64,000 bases of DNA, taken from positions 56,063,656 through 56,127,655 of the forward strand of contig CP154956.1 of the NCBI GenBank assembly GCA_039621445.1, in the 5' to 3' direction. The first letter of the stretch is position 1. The number at the start of each line of letters is the position of its first letter. Made by a program: the position numbers and the translations under genes. The stretch is from Euglena gracilis (lineage: Eukaryota; Euglenida; Euglenophyceae; Euglenales). Positions 1 to 10,972 of the stretch are shown piece by piece. The notes under the pieces are model-generated. The model ran no database searches. It saw only the letters and a program-made list of their open reading frames with translations, and was not told the DNA's origin.

Positions 1-130
1 ACATGCAGATGGTGGACAAGATGCAGTTGCTGGACAAGAAGCAGATGCTGGACAAGATGCAGATGCTAGACAAGATGCAGATACTGGACAAGGTGCAGAT
101 ATTGGACAAGATGCAGATGGACAAGATGGG
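1..130 (+). repeat. 18-bp tandem repeat
   Basis: About seven copies of an 18-base unit built on gacaagatgcagatgctg run from the window edge to about 130. The unit is a multiple of three, so it stays open in frame and gives a repetitive peptide (LDKMQM). The array continues off the left edge. I see no start, splice site or flanking domain that would make it a gene. Confidence 0.8.
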
Positions 131-242
131 GTGCCACCCTCCACCCTCCAGCACAACAACTGTTTTGGGCTTTGTTTGTCTGACCGGCAAGAGGCTTGCA
201 ACTTGCACTCGATGTTGCCATCTCACAGGCCTGCATCACATC

Positions 243-772
243 CTCCGGCAAAAAGCAGCAAAAGTGGTCAAAAAGTGGTCAAAAGCAGGCAAAAGTGGGG
301 TAAAAGTGGTCAGAATCAGCAAAAGTGGTAAAAAAGTGGGCAAAAGTGGACAAAAGTGGTCAAAAAGCAGCAAAAGTGGCAAAAAAAGTGAAAGTGATCA
401 AAAAGCAGCAACAATGGCCAAAAGTGGGCAAAAAGTAGCAAACGTGGGCAAAAGTGGTCGAAAAGCAACAAAGTGGTCAAAAAGTAGGTAAAAGGGGCCA
501 AAAGTGGTCAAAAAGTAGCAAAAGTGATCAAAAAGCTGCAAAGGTGGTTGGACATGGGCAAAGGTGGGCAAAGGTGGGCAAAAAGCAGCAAAAGTGGTCA
601 AGAAGTAGTCAAAATTGGTCAAAAGGCAGCAAATGTGGGCAACAGTGGTCAAAAAGCAGTCAAAAGTGGTCAATGTGGGCAAAAAGCAGTCAAAAGTGGT
701 CAAAGTGGTCAAAAAGCAACCAAAGATGGCCAAAAGCAACCAAAAGTGGGCTAGAGCGGCAAAAGCAGCAGG
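243..772 (+). repeat. Degenerate low-complexity tract (caaaagtggt / aaaaagcagc)
   Basis: The plus strand is a purine-rich mosaic of short words such as caaaagtggtcaaaaagcag with irregular spacing. The same words recur at 10211-10440 and 36050-36400, and as the reverse complement at 11280-11360 and 35620-35970. It reads open in several frames only because it is poor in T; the predicted peptides are K/S/Q-rich and unrelated to each other. Confidence 0.7.
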
Positions 773-779
773 CATTATA

Positions 780-1427
780 GGTACACCTTCAAGGGCTCCA
801 AAGGCGATGCTGGGCGATGCTGGGCGATGCTGGGCCCAAGGGCATGGCTGACCAGAGGTGCTTGACGACCACCCCCCGGTCAGGGGTTGTTGGTCGGGGG
901 GGTGTATGACCCCCCCTGTTCAACACCCCCTGGCTGACCAGGGGGTGTAGGAACCTGGTTGTTGGGAAAATGGGAGGGGGGATAATAGTGGGGGGGGTTG
1001 AAAGCAGGGGAGGGGGTCGCTGAGCCCTTACGGGTAAAGAGCGAAGCTTACCCCTGGGCAAAATGGGGGGTCGAACCCCCCCCCCCCCAGGGGTTCGGGC
1101 CACCTGGAGAACCGGCCCGTTTTCGGCCATTTTGGGCCAAAAAAAGTCGAAAATGGAAAATTTTGGGTCATTTCTGCGTCAAAAAAAGTCGGAAAACATC
1201 AAAAATTTTTGCCCGAAACCATGTTTTTTTGGCCTCCCGTACCCCGAAAAGCTGTTTTTGAGCCCAAAATGAGCGTTTTTCCACCCCCCCCCAGTGCCCC
1301 TTTTTTTGGCCCGAAACCTGAGGATTTTGGGACATTTCCGGGTCAAAAGTGAAAAAAAAAATAGAAAATAAATTTTGCCCGAAACCAAGTTCTTTGGCCT
1401 CCCAGACAGGGAATTTCTTAAGCCGGA
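780..1427. other. Repeat-derived region without a gene
   Basis: Contains three tandem copies of a 10-mer (gatgctgggc) at 803-833, several C/G runs, the dispersed motif gagcgaagcttacc at about 1040 (also near 37400 and, reversed, near 51500 and 54090), and at 1130-1410 reverse-strand pieces of the roughly 162-bp satellite unit found at 49.5-53.4 kb. No exon or RNA gene is visible. Confidence 0.5.
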
Positions 1428-1915
1428 GGGTACCCTACCCCCTGGGGGGGGGGTCCAGCCAGCCAGCAGCTCAAATCCAGCCAGCAGCCCAAATTCGGGC
1501 TGGGAGCCCCCCCCCCCCGGGGGTCGAGTGAAATAAAGTTGAGTCCAGCCCGGCCGGAGGCCGGGCCAGCCGGCTGCAGGCTGGCCAGCCAACTGGGCTG
1601 CCCAGCTCACTTATCCTTGCATTTTTTCCCCTCATCACAGCCCCTCCATCACAACCCCCCAGCCTTGATCTAGCTCCACCCATCAAAATGTCGAAAATGG
1701 CAAAAATGTGTTAGAAAATTTTGGTTTTCTTCGACCCAGCCCAGCCCAGCCCCCTCCAGCCCCGGACCCCCCCCTCCCCCCCCCCCCCGGGGGGGGGGGG
1801 CCCGCCAGCAGCTCATATCCAGCCAGCAGCCTTTTTGCCAGCCGGAGGCTGCCCCCCCCCCCGGTGGGTCTTTAAGAAATTCCCTGCTCCCAGACCCGGA
1901 AGACCTGTTTTCGAG
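1428..1915 (+). repeat. Dispersed repeat family S, copy 1
   Basis: About 490 bases that recur in the same orientation at 13130-13590 and 38155-38625. Shared landmarks, in order, are a ccagccagcagc-rich start, gagtgaaataaagt, a block of nested ggccgg palindromes, cccctcatcacagc, atggcaaaaatgtgttagaa and a second ccagccagcagc block. The copies differ mostly in the length of the C and G runs. No terminal repeats or target-site duplication could be settled by eye. Confidence 0.8.
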
Positions 1916-2779
1916 CCGAAAATGAGCCGGGCCTCCGGGCTGCCGGGCCGTGCTGATCTGCCGGGCCGGGCCGGGCTGGGTTGTGCGGGCCGTGCCGGGC
2001 CACCGGCTGCCGGGCTGGGTCAGCTGGGCCCTGGCTGCCACACGCCCCAAACGCCTGCTGCAGTGTGGCACCATTGCACACATAAAGAGCTTAGCACTAC
2101 GCAAAACCCGGGGTATGGAACAAGACCGGGGTGGGGGGATACCCAACCCCAACCCCAAAGCCGCTTTCAAGCCCATCAGCTGTGGTGATGGTGTGTACAC
2201 ACTGGCACAGTGCCTGCTCTGCTGTCCTAGCTCTGCTGTCCAAATGAACAAACCAATTTTGGAACAACAGAACAGCCAGTAGTCTTTTTTGGAGGTTTGC
2301 GATTGGCGTTCACTTTTAGCGTGACTGGTCCATCTTGTGTTTACCACCATTTCTCTATATTGTTTCACAGTGACATCCTCACTGGAAAGCTTTCTTTCCC
2401 ACCATTGGGTAAGGCTTCGTTTCAATCAGGTGTGCGGCTGATCAGCTGTGGAAGCATTTTTCTATCATCCAACCTCTTGATCGGACACAGTCATTCGAAT
2501 ATTCCCCTGCTGATGGGTGTTTTAATTTAATTTGTGTGGCCCCTCAGGGGATGATGGGCGTGTTTCTTTTCAAGGTGGGGGGGGGAGGGCCAGCTCCATC
2601 CACTGTCTCATTATTTGATCAAGATTTTGGGAGGTAAATGGGGAAAAGCGGAGTCTGATTGTTTCTATATTTCACCGTTGTTTCTATATTTTTATGTTGT
2701 ATAGCATTTTGATCAAAACCTCTTGAGGAAACCAGGGCGGTGCATTACCCATGGTTTTTCCTCAAGTTTTTCCTCAAGG
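1916..2779. other. No gene seen; contains one short dispersed motif
   Basis: At 2036-2120 is a segment including the words aagagcttagcactacgcaa that recurs, diverged, at 34030-34115 and 38640-38725 and in reverse orientation twice at 48498-48611. The rest (2120-2779) is ordinary mixed sequence with no recognisable exon; reading frames are short. Confidence 0.4.
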
Positions 2780-3045
2780 ACCCCCCTTAAGGACCACCTT
2801 CAGGACGGCCAACGGCCGATGTGGGGATCGAACAGGGTCAACTCAGAAAGTGGATAAAACGCATTTTTTTTGGCGTTTTGGGCGGATGGGCGATGGTCCA
2901 AGGATGCCAGAAATTACTTTTTCCCCGAAGTCAACCCATTTTTGCCAAAATATGTCCATTTTCCCGTCCTTTTTTCCAATGAATTTTTCATTGAATGTGC
3001 TGGGACGGGAAGTTTTTTTTCCCGTAAAGGACCGCCCCGGAGGAA
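2780..3045 (+). repeat. Dispersed repeat family K, copy 1
   Basis: About 270 bases starting with aaggaccacc and ending with aaggaccgcccc. Inside is a conserved core containing attgaatgtgctgggac. Related copies lie at 16425-16705, 37040-37315 and 39838-40250 (the last more diverged). All are in the same orientation. Confidence 0.7.
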
Positions 3046-4130
3046 ACAAACACAATGCCGCGGAGTGCTTAAATTGAGCAGTTTATTTTGCTTTCTGAAT
3101 AGTTTTGGGAGACATTGCATCGCGCATTTGTGGAAAGCTCTTGTCAAGCTTATTAATTGGGTTTCGCTCTCAAAAACTCACTGCCTTAGAACACCTGAAT
3201 TTTGTGTTTTTGTGCTTGTGCAAGTTTGGTTGCTTTATGTTGCATGGCGATTTGATCAAAAGCTCTTTTAAGTGCTATCCATTGGTTTTCAGAGTTAGAA
3301 ATGCGGTGCTTTAGAACGCTTAAATTTCGCATTTCTCATTTGTGAATTGCCCGAAGACTGCCTTCAGCTTTGTCCTCAGTCCAGTGAGGCGGTCGCTGGA
3401 CTCAGGCCAAAGCCAGTGAAGGGGGGAGGGATATTCCTGATTTAGGAGTGGGAGGGTGGGGGGGGGGGAGGCTGGCAGTCCCAGTCGGCCAAAATCGCGT
3501 TAAATTTGTGAAAAAAATTCCAATTTCGGGTGGTTTGCTCGGTGGGTGGGTGACCTTCTCTCCAAATCTTCAGTTTCAATCTTCATTTTTGATGCCCCCC
3601 CTTTCAGATGTACAGGGGATGTACAGCGTATGATGGCGGGAAAAATAACAAACAAAAAATTATGGGTAAAATAGGAAATTTGGGTGTTTCTTTATCTTTT
3701 TTCCGCTGTCATTTTTTGTCTGGATTGCAAATCTTTCATTCACTCATTGATAATTCACTCATGTTAATTAATTAATAATTCATTCATGTGAATTATTTTT
3801 GTGAAAAGGAAAGGTTCATTTATTTCACATTGTCTTATTTCTCAGAGGATGACTTCGAGCTGCAGGTGTGCTTCCCATATCTAAGGCGTGATACCACTCT
3901 GAATTCAGGTTTTGGCATCCTGATGATTATGGGAATGTTTCAAGCTGGACCCCCTAATCTCGAGACACCGCATTACAGCTAACACAATTTTTGCACATTG
4001 TCAAAATTTTTTGCTCTTTTCCCAAAATTTTCGCCCGCTTAGCCAAGAATTCCCCCCCCCTCCATTCCAGAAGGTCTGCTGGGGCATCATAAGGCGTTGA
4101 ATGAACCATTCTTAGACATTAGAAAATAAT
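3046..4130. other. No gene seen
   Basis: Mixed and AT-leaning sequence with no long frame, no convincing exon pair and no domain. One short G-rich run lies near 3460. A small AT-rich patch near 3760-3800 (repeated ttaatt and attcat words) is low complexity. Confidence 0.4.
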
Positions 4131-4380
4131 CATATGTGGGGCACAGGCTTCTTTTTAAGTCAGCAGACCCCCCCCCCACGGGGGGAGGGGGGTGGGTGGG
4201 TGGGTCCGGGCCGGACCCCCCCCCCCCCCGGGGGGGGGTCCCGCGCCGGAGGCGCTGGGTATACCTTTTCGGCGCGAAGCGCCGAAAATTTTTGGAAATC
4301 GCCTTTAGCGGGCCCGATTTTGGGGGGGGTCCCGCCCCCCCCCCCGGGGGGGGGGTCCCGCGCAGGCATTATTTTTTTTT
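4131..4380. repeat. C-run/G-run palindromic repeat cluster
   Basis: Three blocks in which a long C run is followed directly by a long G run (near 4172, 4216 and 4334) are separated by short copies of tcccgcgc words and ggcgcgaagcgcc. Such blocks are perfect short palindromes apart from run length and recur all over the window outside 19.5-30.6 kb. Confidence 0.6.
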
Positions 4381-4930
4381 AAGGCGAGATTTCTCAAAAA
4401 ATTTTAAGGCGTTTTTTAAGGTTTTTTAAGGCATTTTTTTTTATTGCAATTGCTTTAAATTTCTGACCCTATTCAGGAGATTTGCTTGCCTGTTGGCCTT
4501 AAATGGCCTAAAATGGCCTCAAATGGGGGAATTTTGGGGCTTGACCATAGGTGACCAAGGTTGACTGCTTGTTTTTTTTTGAAGTAAAAAAATGTTTTTT
4601 TTAAAAAGCATGTTTTTTTAAATTTTTGTTTAAAAAAACAAGTTTTTTATAAATAAATTTTTAAAAAAGAAAACAAGTTCTTTAAAAATATGTGGTTTTC
4701 AAAAAAAAAAACGCAACAAAAAAAAGTCTGGAAAAACTTAAAAAACGTCACTTTTTGATGACAAAAAATAACTTTAGAACTTTTCCCTCAAAAGATGGCC
4801 ATTAAACTCCCTCAAACCCCCATTCTTTCACTCCTTCCAAAAATCAATATTTTCTCAAAATTTTGAATTTGAGTGGTTTTTGAAGCAAAAGACCCCCTCA
4901 TAAAAACTAACAGTTTTCATCCCTAAAATT
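4381..4930. other. A/T-rich low-complexity region
   Basis: Starts with tandem ttttttaagg words (4393-4437), then A- and T-homopolymer-rich sequence to about 4930. Nothing coding is visible. Confidence 0.5.
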
Positions 4931-4956
4931 TTGGTGATTTTTTTGCTTGAAATGCT

Positions 4957-5238
4957 GTGGCAAGTGTGGGAAACTGCTCCACCGTAGTAAATTGTCCCAA
5001 ATTGGGAGCTCTTTGTTGTTCATGCAACTTTTGCTGCAATTGCATTTTTGAGCAATTTGGGTTGACCCCTCTAAGAATGTCTCAAGTAATTCAAATCAAG
5101 AAAGATGTGGTTGCAAGTTTTGCTTATTCTGGCCGTGTGTCACAGCTTTTGGTGAACCGAGGCCAACCGAACTATGCCAGAAACCTTGGCAAACAATCCG
5201 GTTTTCATATTGTTTATTCACAACCGCTTCAGCATTGA
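4957..5238 (+). other. Unrecognised open frame, 93 codons
   Basis: A stretch that is not visibly repeat-derived carries a plus-strand frame whose first half is cysteine-rich (CCSCNFCCNC) and whose first ATG is about 40 codons in. It has no recognisable domain, splice partner or homologous copy in the window. The base composition is less biased than its surroundings, which is the only reason to list it; it may be non-coding. Confidence 0.12.
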
Positions 5239-5304
5239 CTGGCTTTATGCGGGGTTTCAGACATGCCACTATTTTGGTGCAAGAAAAAAATTCCCAGGGA
5301 GAAT

Positions 5305-5460
5305 TTTTAAGGTTTTTTAAGGTCATCACGGGGAGAAAAAACTTCCCCGGGGTGATTTTTTAAGGTTTTTTAAGGTTTTTTAAGGTTTTTTAAGGCATTT
5401 TGACAAAAAAAATTTTAAGGTTTTTTAAGGTTTTTTAAGGTTTTTTAAGGCGCCTTAAAA
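5305..5460 (+). repeat. 10-bp tandem repeat (ttttttaagg)
   Basis: Runs of a 10-base unit, ggttttttaa, are seen at about 5307-5330, 5351-5398 and 5413-5458, with short interruptions. The same unit appears at 4393-4437. Simple-sequence DNA, not coding. Confidence 0.8.
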
Positions 5461-6230
5461 AATAATAATGCCTGGTCCCGCGCCACCCTGGGTGGGTGGG
5501 GGGGGGACCCCCCCCTCCCCCCCCGGGGGTCTTAAAAAGAAGCCTGGGGCAAAACTTTGCAGAGACAGGGGGCAGAATTTTTGACAATGTGGGAAATATT
5601 TCTGGGACAGGGAGCAAAGTTTTCTGGGACAGGGGGGGGGGGGGGCAAAATTTTTGGCACACAAGCAGTGCCCCAAAACAGGTTTTCCGGGTCCGGGAGG
5701 CCAAAAAACATGGTTCTGGGCATTTTTTTTCGTTTTTTCCCCGACTTTTTTTGACCCGGTTTTGACCCAGTCCACTGGTTTCGGGCCAAAACGGGGAGCG
5801 GGGGGGGGGGTCGAAAAACGCTCGTTTTCAGCTCGAAATCACTTTTTCCGGGTCCGGGAGGCCAAAAAACATGTTTTTGGGCTAATAAATTTATATGTAA
5901 ATAAATTTTTTGGGTTTTTTTTCGACTTTTTTGTCCGAAAACAGCCGAGTCTGACAGTGAAAAAAGTGTACAAAATGTCCCAAATTGGCCGAAAAACGGC
6001 CGTATCTCGGGCTACGCGGGGAGTTGCGGGGAAATCAAAATACCAGTAGATAGGGCATTCCAAGGGCTTCAAATTAGGTCTCTGGACATTTCCTTTGATT
6101 TTGAATCATTTTCGAGAAATTTTGAAAAAATTGATTTTTTGACCCCCCATCCCCCGAAAACGGCACCACAGCCCATAGCTCTTTTTGGTTGTGTTGTTTT
6201 GGGGCCGGGGGTTTTCAAAGGCCGGAGATA
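5461..6230 (+). repeat. Single copy of the 162-bp satellite unit with a partial family L copy
   Basis: After C/G-run blocks (5495-5530, 5632-5646), 5660-5890 carries about one and a half units of the satellite that forms arrays at 49.5-53.4 kb, with the shared words ccgggtccgggaggccaaaa and gggtcgaaaaacgctcg. At 5945-6230 follows a partial copy of the sequence that also follows those arrays (ccgtatctcgggct, gcggggagttgcgggg). The same order here and in the arrays suggests this is an unamplified version. Confidence 0.7.
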
Positions 6231-7104
6231 ACCTTACCCCAGGGAGGTTCAGCCAGCCTTTTTTCCCCCAGGGGGGTGGTCCAGTGAAAAGAAGTTTGGT
6301 CCAGCTGAAGCCGGGCTGAACCTAATTTTTTTCGGCGCAAAGTGCTGAGAATTTTGGAAAGTTGGGTCAAAATGGCCAACAATGGCATTTTTGAAGGTTT
6401 TTTGGGTTGCCACCTCCAAACTTTGGCTGAAGACTTCTAATCCAGCTGGTTTTGTCTGTTTTTACCTGTTTTCAGGTTACCAACTGGGTCCAGCTGAGAT
6501 CTGGCTGGACTCTCCCCCCGGACCCCCCCCCCCCCAGGGGTTGGGGGAGTGGCCAGCAGCTTTTTTTCCCAGCCACCTCTTTGTTCCAGCTGGCTTGTGG
6601 GACCCCCAATGGTCCTTCAGAAAATCTCTTTGAACGCAAATACTCAGACGTGTGCTGCATGAAAGAATTGTTGTATCGAGCTGCCCTGTGGCTCAGTTTG
6701 CTCTCGGAAAAAAATTGTATCTATTTTGTGGGATTGTGTGGCCTCTGTGCATGTGTTGGATTTTCATTTCATGTTTGCATTTTCAATCAGCTTGTTGTTC
6801 CTCCAACCAGGTTTCAATCAGTGCTGAGCTCTTTGAAGGAAAAATGGACAATAATAATAAAAGGGAAACAACACCTTGGAATCTGGCAGAAGAAAGCCAA
6901 GGGGGAACTGATAAACCCTCCCCCCCAAATAATACCCCCCCCCTCTCGGGCCGGGACTTCGGTGACCGAGTTAATACACCCCCTCCATTTTCGGGCGGAC
7001 GACCTGGACTTTGACCTGAAAATGTCGGTAAAAATAAGAATCTTTGACAATAAATTGCAAAAAAAATTGATTACTGGATCATCTGGCCTCCAAAACTGCT
7101 AAAT
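6231..7104. other. Repeat-like region, no gene
   Basis: Contains C/G runs near 6530 and 6930 and phrases such as ttcccagcc and ccagctgg that recur at 34440-34920. Frames of up to 216 codons exist but cross these repeat words; no splice-supported exon was found. Confidence 0.35.
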
Positions 7105-7690
7105 TTCATGAGACAATTTTTCCGCAATTCCCGAAAATCTCTGCAATTTTCCGCAATTTTTACACAATTTCTCTGCAGCTTTTTCCCTCTCCGCATTTTT
7201 CCCACATGAACCTGAAATGCAAGGCGAAAATGAGTTCCGGCCATTCCTTGAACGTTTCACAAGGGAACACAGGTGCTTTGCTTGTTATTTTGCTGCAAAT
7301 TTGCCGAAATTTGCCAAATTTTGCAAATTTTGACTTGTCAAATTTATATATTTTTTAGGGGTTTCCCAATTTCTGCTGGGAAATAATTTCGATTTAGAAA
7401 AATTTTGCACCTGGACCAGATTTTTGCCAAACTTTTTGGCAATTTTGCAGGTTTTTCACCCAAGAAGTTCCAGAATCAGCATGTTCCCAGAATCAAAAAA
7501 CTCATGTTTTTTTGACCTTTTGTTGGAAAAAAAATGTGATTAATGGCGCAAAATTTACACCTATGTTGCAAAATGACCAAATTTGTGAATTTTTCTAAGT
7601 CCCCTACTGCAAAAGTGTATTAATTCCCCAAACCGCAATTCTGCAATTTTTCTGCATTCTTTTTCCGCAATTTTTACAAAGACCTCTGAT
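7105..7690 (+). repeat. Dispersed repeat family C, copy 1
   Basis: Recurs at 31463-31835 and 40625-41000 in the same orientation. Landmarks in order: repeated ccgcaatttt words, cacatgaacctg, aaggcgaaaatgag, gaacgtttcacaagggaac, tggaccagat, tttttcacccaagaa. The beginning is itself a run of degenerate ttccgcaatt words. Confidence 0.75.
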
Positions 7691-7699
7691 CAGGCATTT

Positions 7700-7985
7700 T
7701 TTTTTTTTAGTCGGGTGCCCACCCCACGGGGGGGGGGGGGGATGCTAGGGGCAAGCACCCTAGGGCACCCCCCCCCCGGTTTTTGGGTCTTTGTTTGTTT
7801 GTTTTTGGGTTTTTTGGTCGGGGTTTTGGGGGTGCCTGCCCATAGCAGGCACCCCCCTCTGACCCCGTCGCGAAAAGGCCATTTTTCAATGAAAATTTTC
7901 TGGGTCCCCCCGTTCCCCCCCCCCCCCCCGCGGTGGTGCCTGGTAGGGGCAGGCACCCTATAGCCCCCACCCCCCCCCCCCCGGT
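7700..7985. repeat. Dispersed repeat family G (gcaggcacccccc)
   Basis: C/G-run repeat with the words agtcgggtgcc at its left end, tgcccatagcaggcaccccc, and atttttcaatgaaaattttc. Relatives lie at 19248-19500, 41001-41200 and, diverged, 47968-48140. No coding content. Confidence 0.6.
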
Positions 7986-8172
7986 CGGTAAGGAAAAAGC
8001 CTGCCTATGATGTCAATCCCCCAGAAAGCACCATCTTTGCAATCGCAGCTCAAACGTATTTAGTGGACATGTGTCATCAAGTATTAACATTACGATTAAT
8101 CACAGCAACAAAGATCCCAATTCCAACAATGGAAGACTTATTATTGGATGCCATGTTTGTTTGCATCTCCAG

Positions 8173-8208
8173 GTCAACAGGAATCGAGCAAAAGCAGAGG
8201 CAACGCCG
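8173..8208 (+). CDS. Candidate 36-base micro-exon
   Basis: A 36-base segment follows tttgcatctccag and is followed by gtgagaag, a near-ideal donor. It would encode VNRNRAKAEATP or, in the next frame, STGIEQKQRQR. It could be an early exon of the plus-strand gene described from 10797 onwards, but no phase partner could be fixed. A chance splice-like pair is possible. Confidence 0.2.
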
Positions 8209-9760
8209 GTGAGAAGGGATGCTGGCCCGCCAATGTTTGGCACTGCACGTGCCATTGATTCTCCCCGAATGATGGATGCAGGTGTTTTGAGCTTGCTGAA
8301 GGACTTGAGTTGAACAATGGATTTTGTTTTTCAAAAAACAACTGGAGAAACAAGATAAATGCACACCAGGTTTCTGCTCAAGGGTTGACAGTACCCCCCC
8401 CCCCCCCCCGGGCTCAACTGGGGGGGGGTCGGCCAGGAGTGGGCAAAAGTGGCTTGAGTGACCCTGGCGCCGAAGGCGCCGGAAAATTTTTTTGGGCCTA
8501 AAATGGCCTAAAGTGACTGGAAAGTGGCCGTTTTTCTGAGTGGCCGACCCCCCCCCCCCCGGGTGGGGTAGTGACTGGCTGGTTTTTTTTGAAAATGAGT
8601 GACTGACTGGTTTTTAAAAAAGTGGAGTGACCCCCCCTCCCCCCCGGGGGTCGGTAAGCAATTGTATGCTCCGAAATCAGTCACCCGGACCGCGCCACTG
8701 TTTATTGAGGCAGGTTGGGTGGCCCCCCCCCCCCCCCCCTCGGACCAGGAGGGGGGTCTGGCCATACACAGACAAGAAACCTCAGTGCAACTAAGGGGGG
8801 TCTGACCCCCCCCCCCAACTGCTCTTATATCGAAGCCTGGATCCAGCCCAGCCCAATCCCTGCTTAAGAAAATTTGACCCATCCCCCGGGGGAAGGGGGA
8901 GACCCCCCCCCCCCCCCAGAGGTCGGCCGGATTGGTTGGCCGAAAGTGGCCACCGGGCGCCAAATGCCATTTGGGGGGGGGTGGCCAATATCCGTCCATT
9001 TTGACCCATTTTGGCCAGGTGGCCAGAGTGACTGACCCTCCTCCAGGGGGCTGGTTAGTGGCTGGCTGGTTGTTATTATTATCAGCCGGTGACTGACTGG
9101 TTTTGTTTTTTTATGGAAAGTGACTCCCTCCCCCCTTTGAGGAGTTGTATTTATTTTACACCGGCTGGATGGTAACAGATTGTTCGCTTTCATGGGTGAA
9201 AAAAATGCCAAAATGGGTTGGATTTGACAAACCTTAAGTCAAAATTTTTTTGTGTAATTGGCATTTTGTGGGGGGGGGTTTGCATTTCAGTTTGTTTTTT
9301 TTTCCGCATCCAGTTCGACCCCGGGTTGGGGCTACTTCTGGCCCCAACTGGGGGGGGGTTACTCAGCAGCCTTTTTCCAGCCAGCCCAAGTTTTCCAGCC
9401 TCTGAGCTAGTCCCCCCCCCCTCGGGGGACCTTGAGCAGCGCCATACTCTGCTATTGCAGGCACCCCCCCCCCCATGGGGTCAAACCCAGCTTGGACCGA
9501 CCCAATTTTTTCTCTTGAAATGGCAATTTTCAGGCCAGCCCCCCTCCCCCCAGGGTGTTCTAACAATACCCGAAACTCCTCTTTCTCCCCCGGGTTCGAA
9601 AATGCCCTCATCCCCCCCTGTCTGAACAAGGGTGATTTTTTTGGCAGCTGCACCTCCCCCCCCCCCCCGGGACTTGAAATCCCGAAAGGGGGTCTCTGGG
9701 CTCGGAATGGGGGGGTCCCACACTGGGAGCCTGGGCGCAGGGATTCCCTCTGATTCGTGG
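8209..9760. other. C/G-run repeats, no gene
   Basis: Blocks of C runs beside G runs occur near 8396, 8550, 8640, 8724, 8806, 8905, 9345, 9411, 9468 and 9659, with recurrent words such as agtgactgactggttttt (8598, 9090). The longest frames run through these blocks in all directions and are not credible exons. Confidence 0.5.
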
Positions 9761-9850
9761 CACGAATAATCACGAATAATCACGAATCACCACGAATTTT
9801 GGATTTTTCGAAAATCATGAATAATCACGAATATCACGAATAACCACGAA
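9761..9850 (+). repeat. 10-bp tandem repeat (cacgaataat), first block
   Basis: Imperfect tandem copies of cacgaataat. A second, cleaner block of about six copies lies at 10501-10562. The two blocks enclose 650 bases of unrelated sequence, so the pair may mark the ends of an insertion. Confidence 0.75.
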
Positions 9851-10500
9851 TGAGATTTTTTTCCTAGAAAATTTTTTAGTTTACAAATGAAGTCATTCAG
9901 CATTCAGAACTGTGCTTTATTTGTTCTTTAAAAAATTTCGTCTTCGGATTCTGACGATGAGGTTGAGGACCGCTTCACTGTTGCGCAACAACACTGGCCG
10001 CGAGCGACTTTGCTTTCTGCTTTTGTGATGGATCATGTTTTCAGCCAAAAAGGGGTTTGTTTGGACAATGGAACGCTCACACAATGATGATGCAGAGGTA
10101 CATCGTTGGCAACTTTGTGTCCCCCCCTTGTCCAACGACCGGGCTTGTCTGACGACTACCCCCTCCCCCGGTCAGAGATGATCTTTTTGTATACATATGA
10201 TTTGGTTCCGCCAAAATTGCTAACAGTTGGCCAAAAACAGTCAAAATGACCAAAATGGCCTGAAAATGGCCAAAGGTGGCCCAAAATGGCCAAAGACCAA
10301 AAAAAAATGGCAAAAGGGAAAAAATACCAAAGGTCACCAAAAATCGCCCAAAGCGGCCAAAAGTGGACCAAAGAGGGCCATGGTGTGGCCAACAGTTGCC
10401 AAAGGTGGCCAAAAGCGACCAATCAAGGCGAAAAGTGGTTAAAATGCCTGCCGGCATCCCAGCAGTCCATCATTTAGCTGAAAACCGGGCGGATTTTTGG
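9851..10500. other. Sequence between two cacgaataat blocks
   Basis: Holds a mixed-composition part (9880-10200) with no recognisable exon and, at 10211-10440, the degenerate gtggccaaaa tract also seen at 243-772 and 36050-36400. Confidence 0.4.
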
Positions 10501-10562
10501 AACCACGAATAATCACGAATAATCACGAATAATCACGAATAATCACGAATAATCACGAATCA
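10501..10562 (+). repeat. 10-bp tandem repeat (cacgaataat), second block
   Basis: Six near-perfect tandem copies of the decamer aatcacgaat, in the same orientation as the block at 9761-9850. Confidence 0.85.
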
Positions 10563-10796
10563 GAAATGGCGGTCCCCACCACGAATGGGAGGGAAACCCT
10601 GCTGGGCGTGGCATCCAGCGCTTTGCACCAGAAAGCTTTTGGAAGAATGCTTTTAGAGCCCTGATTTATAGGCCAGGGGGGTCCCGCTCTGGGCTCGTCA
10701 GGGATCTTAGAAAGAAGCCTACGAGACACCTCCCCCCAAGGTCTTTTTTTTTGCCCATGGCTGTCTTTCTGACGAGTGTGGCTTTTCCCTCTGCAG

Positions 10797-10972
10797 GATT
10801 GAGGCCCAGCCAAGTGCCCTCGATGGCCGGGGCGCTGCCTCCCATGGGGGCCGTCCAGCGGATGCCGATGCAGGTCGGGGCGATGGATGGCGTGCGGCTG
10901 ATGCCAGAGGGGGGCCAAGGCACGATGCGCAGCGTGGACATGGGCCGAAGGGAGGATGGGCTGGGCATGAGG
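10797..10972 (+). CDS. Candidate exon, Met/Pro/Gly-rich linker
   Basis: The segment follows a strong acceptor (cttttccctctgcag) and is GC-rich among AT-richer surroundings. In the frame that skips the first two bases it encodes a Met-, Gly- and Pro-rich stretch (MAGALPPMGAVQRMPMQVGA and onwards to GLGMR). A donor is possible at 10973 (AGG then gtgcag). Such low-complexity linkers are common in CPSF6-type proteins, and an RRM of that type is encoded downstream on the same strand, so this may be an upstream exon of the same gene. The link is inferred; the phase with the next recognised exon does not match directly, so another exon would be needed. Confidence 0.35.

Noticed and set aside
3-780. 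Lys/Ser/Gln-rich frames at the left edge
   Set aside because: Come from tandem 18-mers and a low-complexity tract that recurs elsewhere in other frames.
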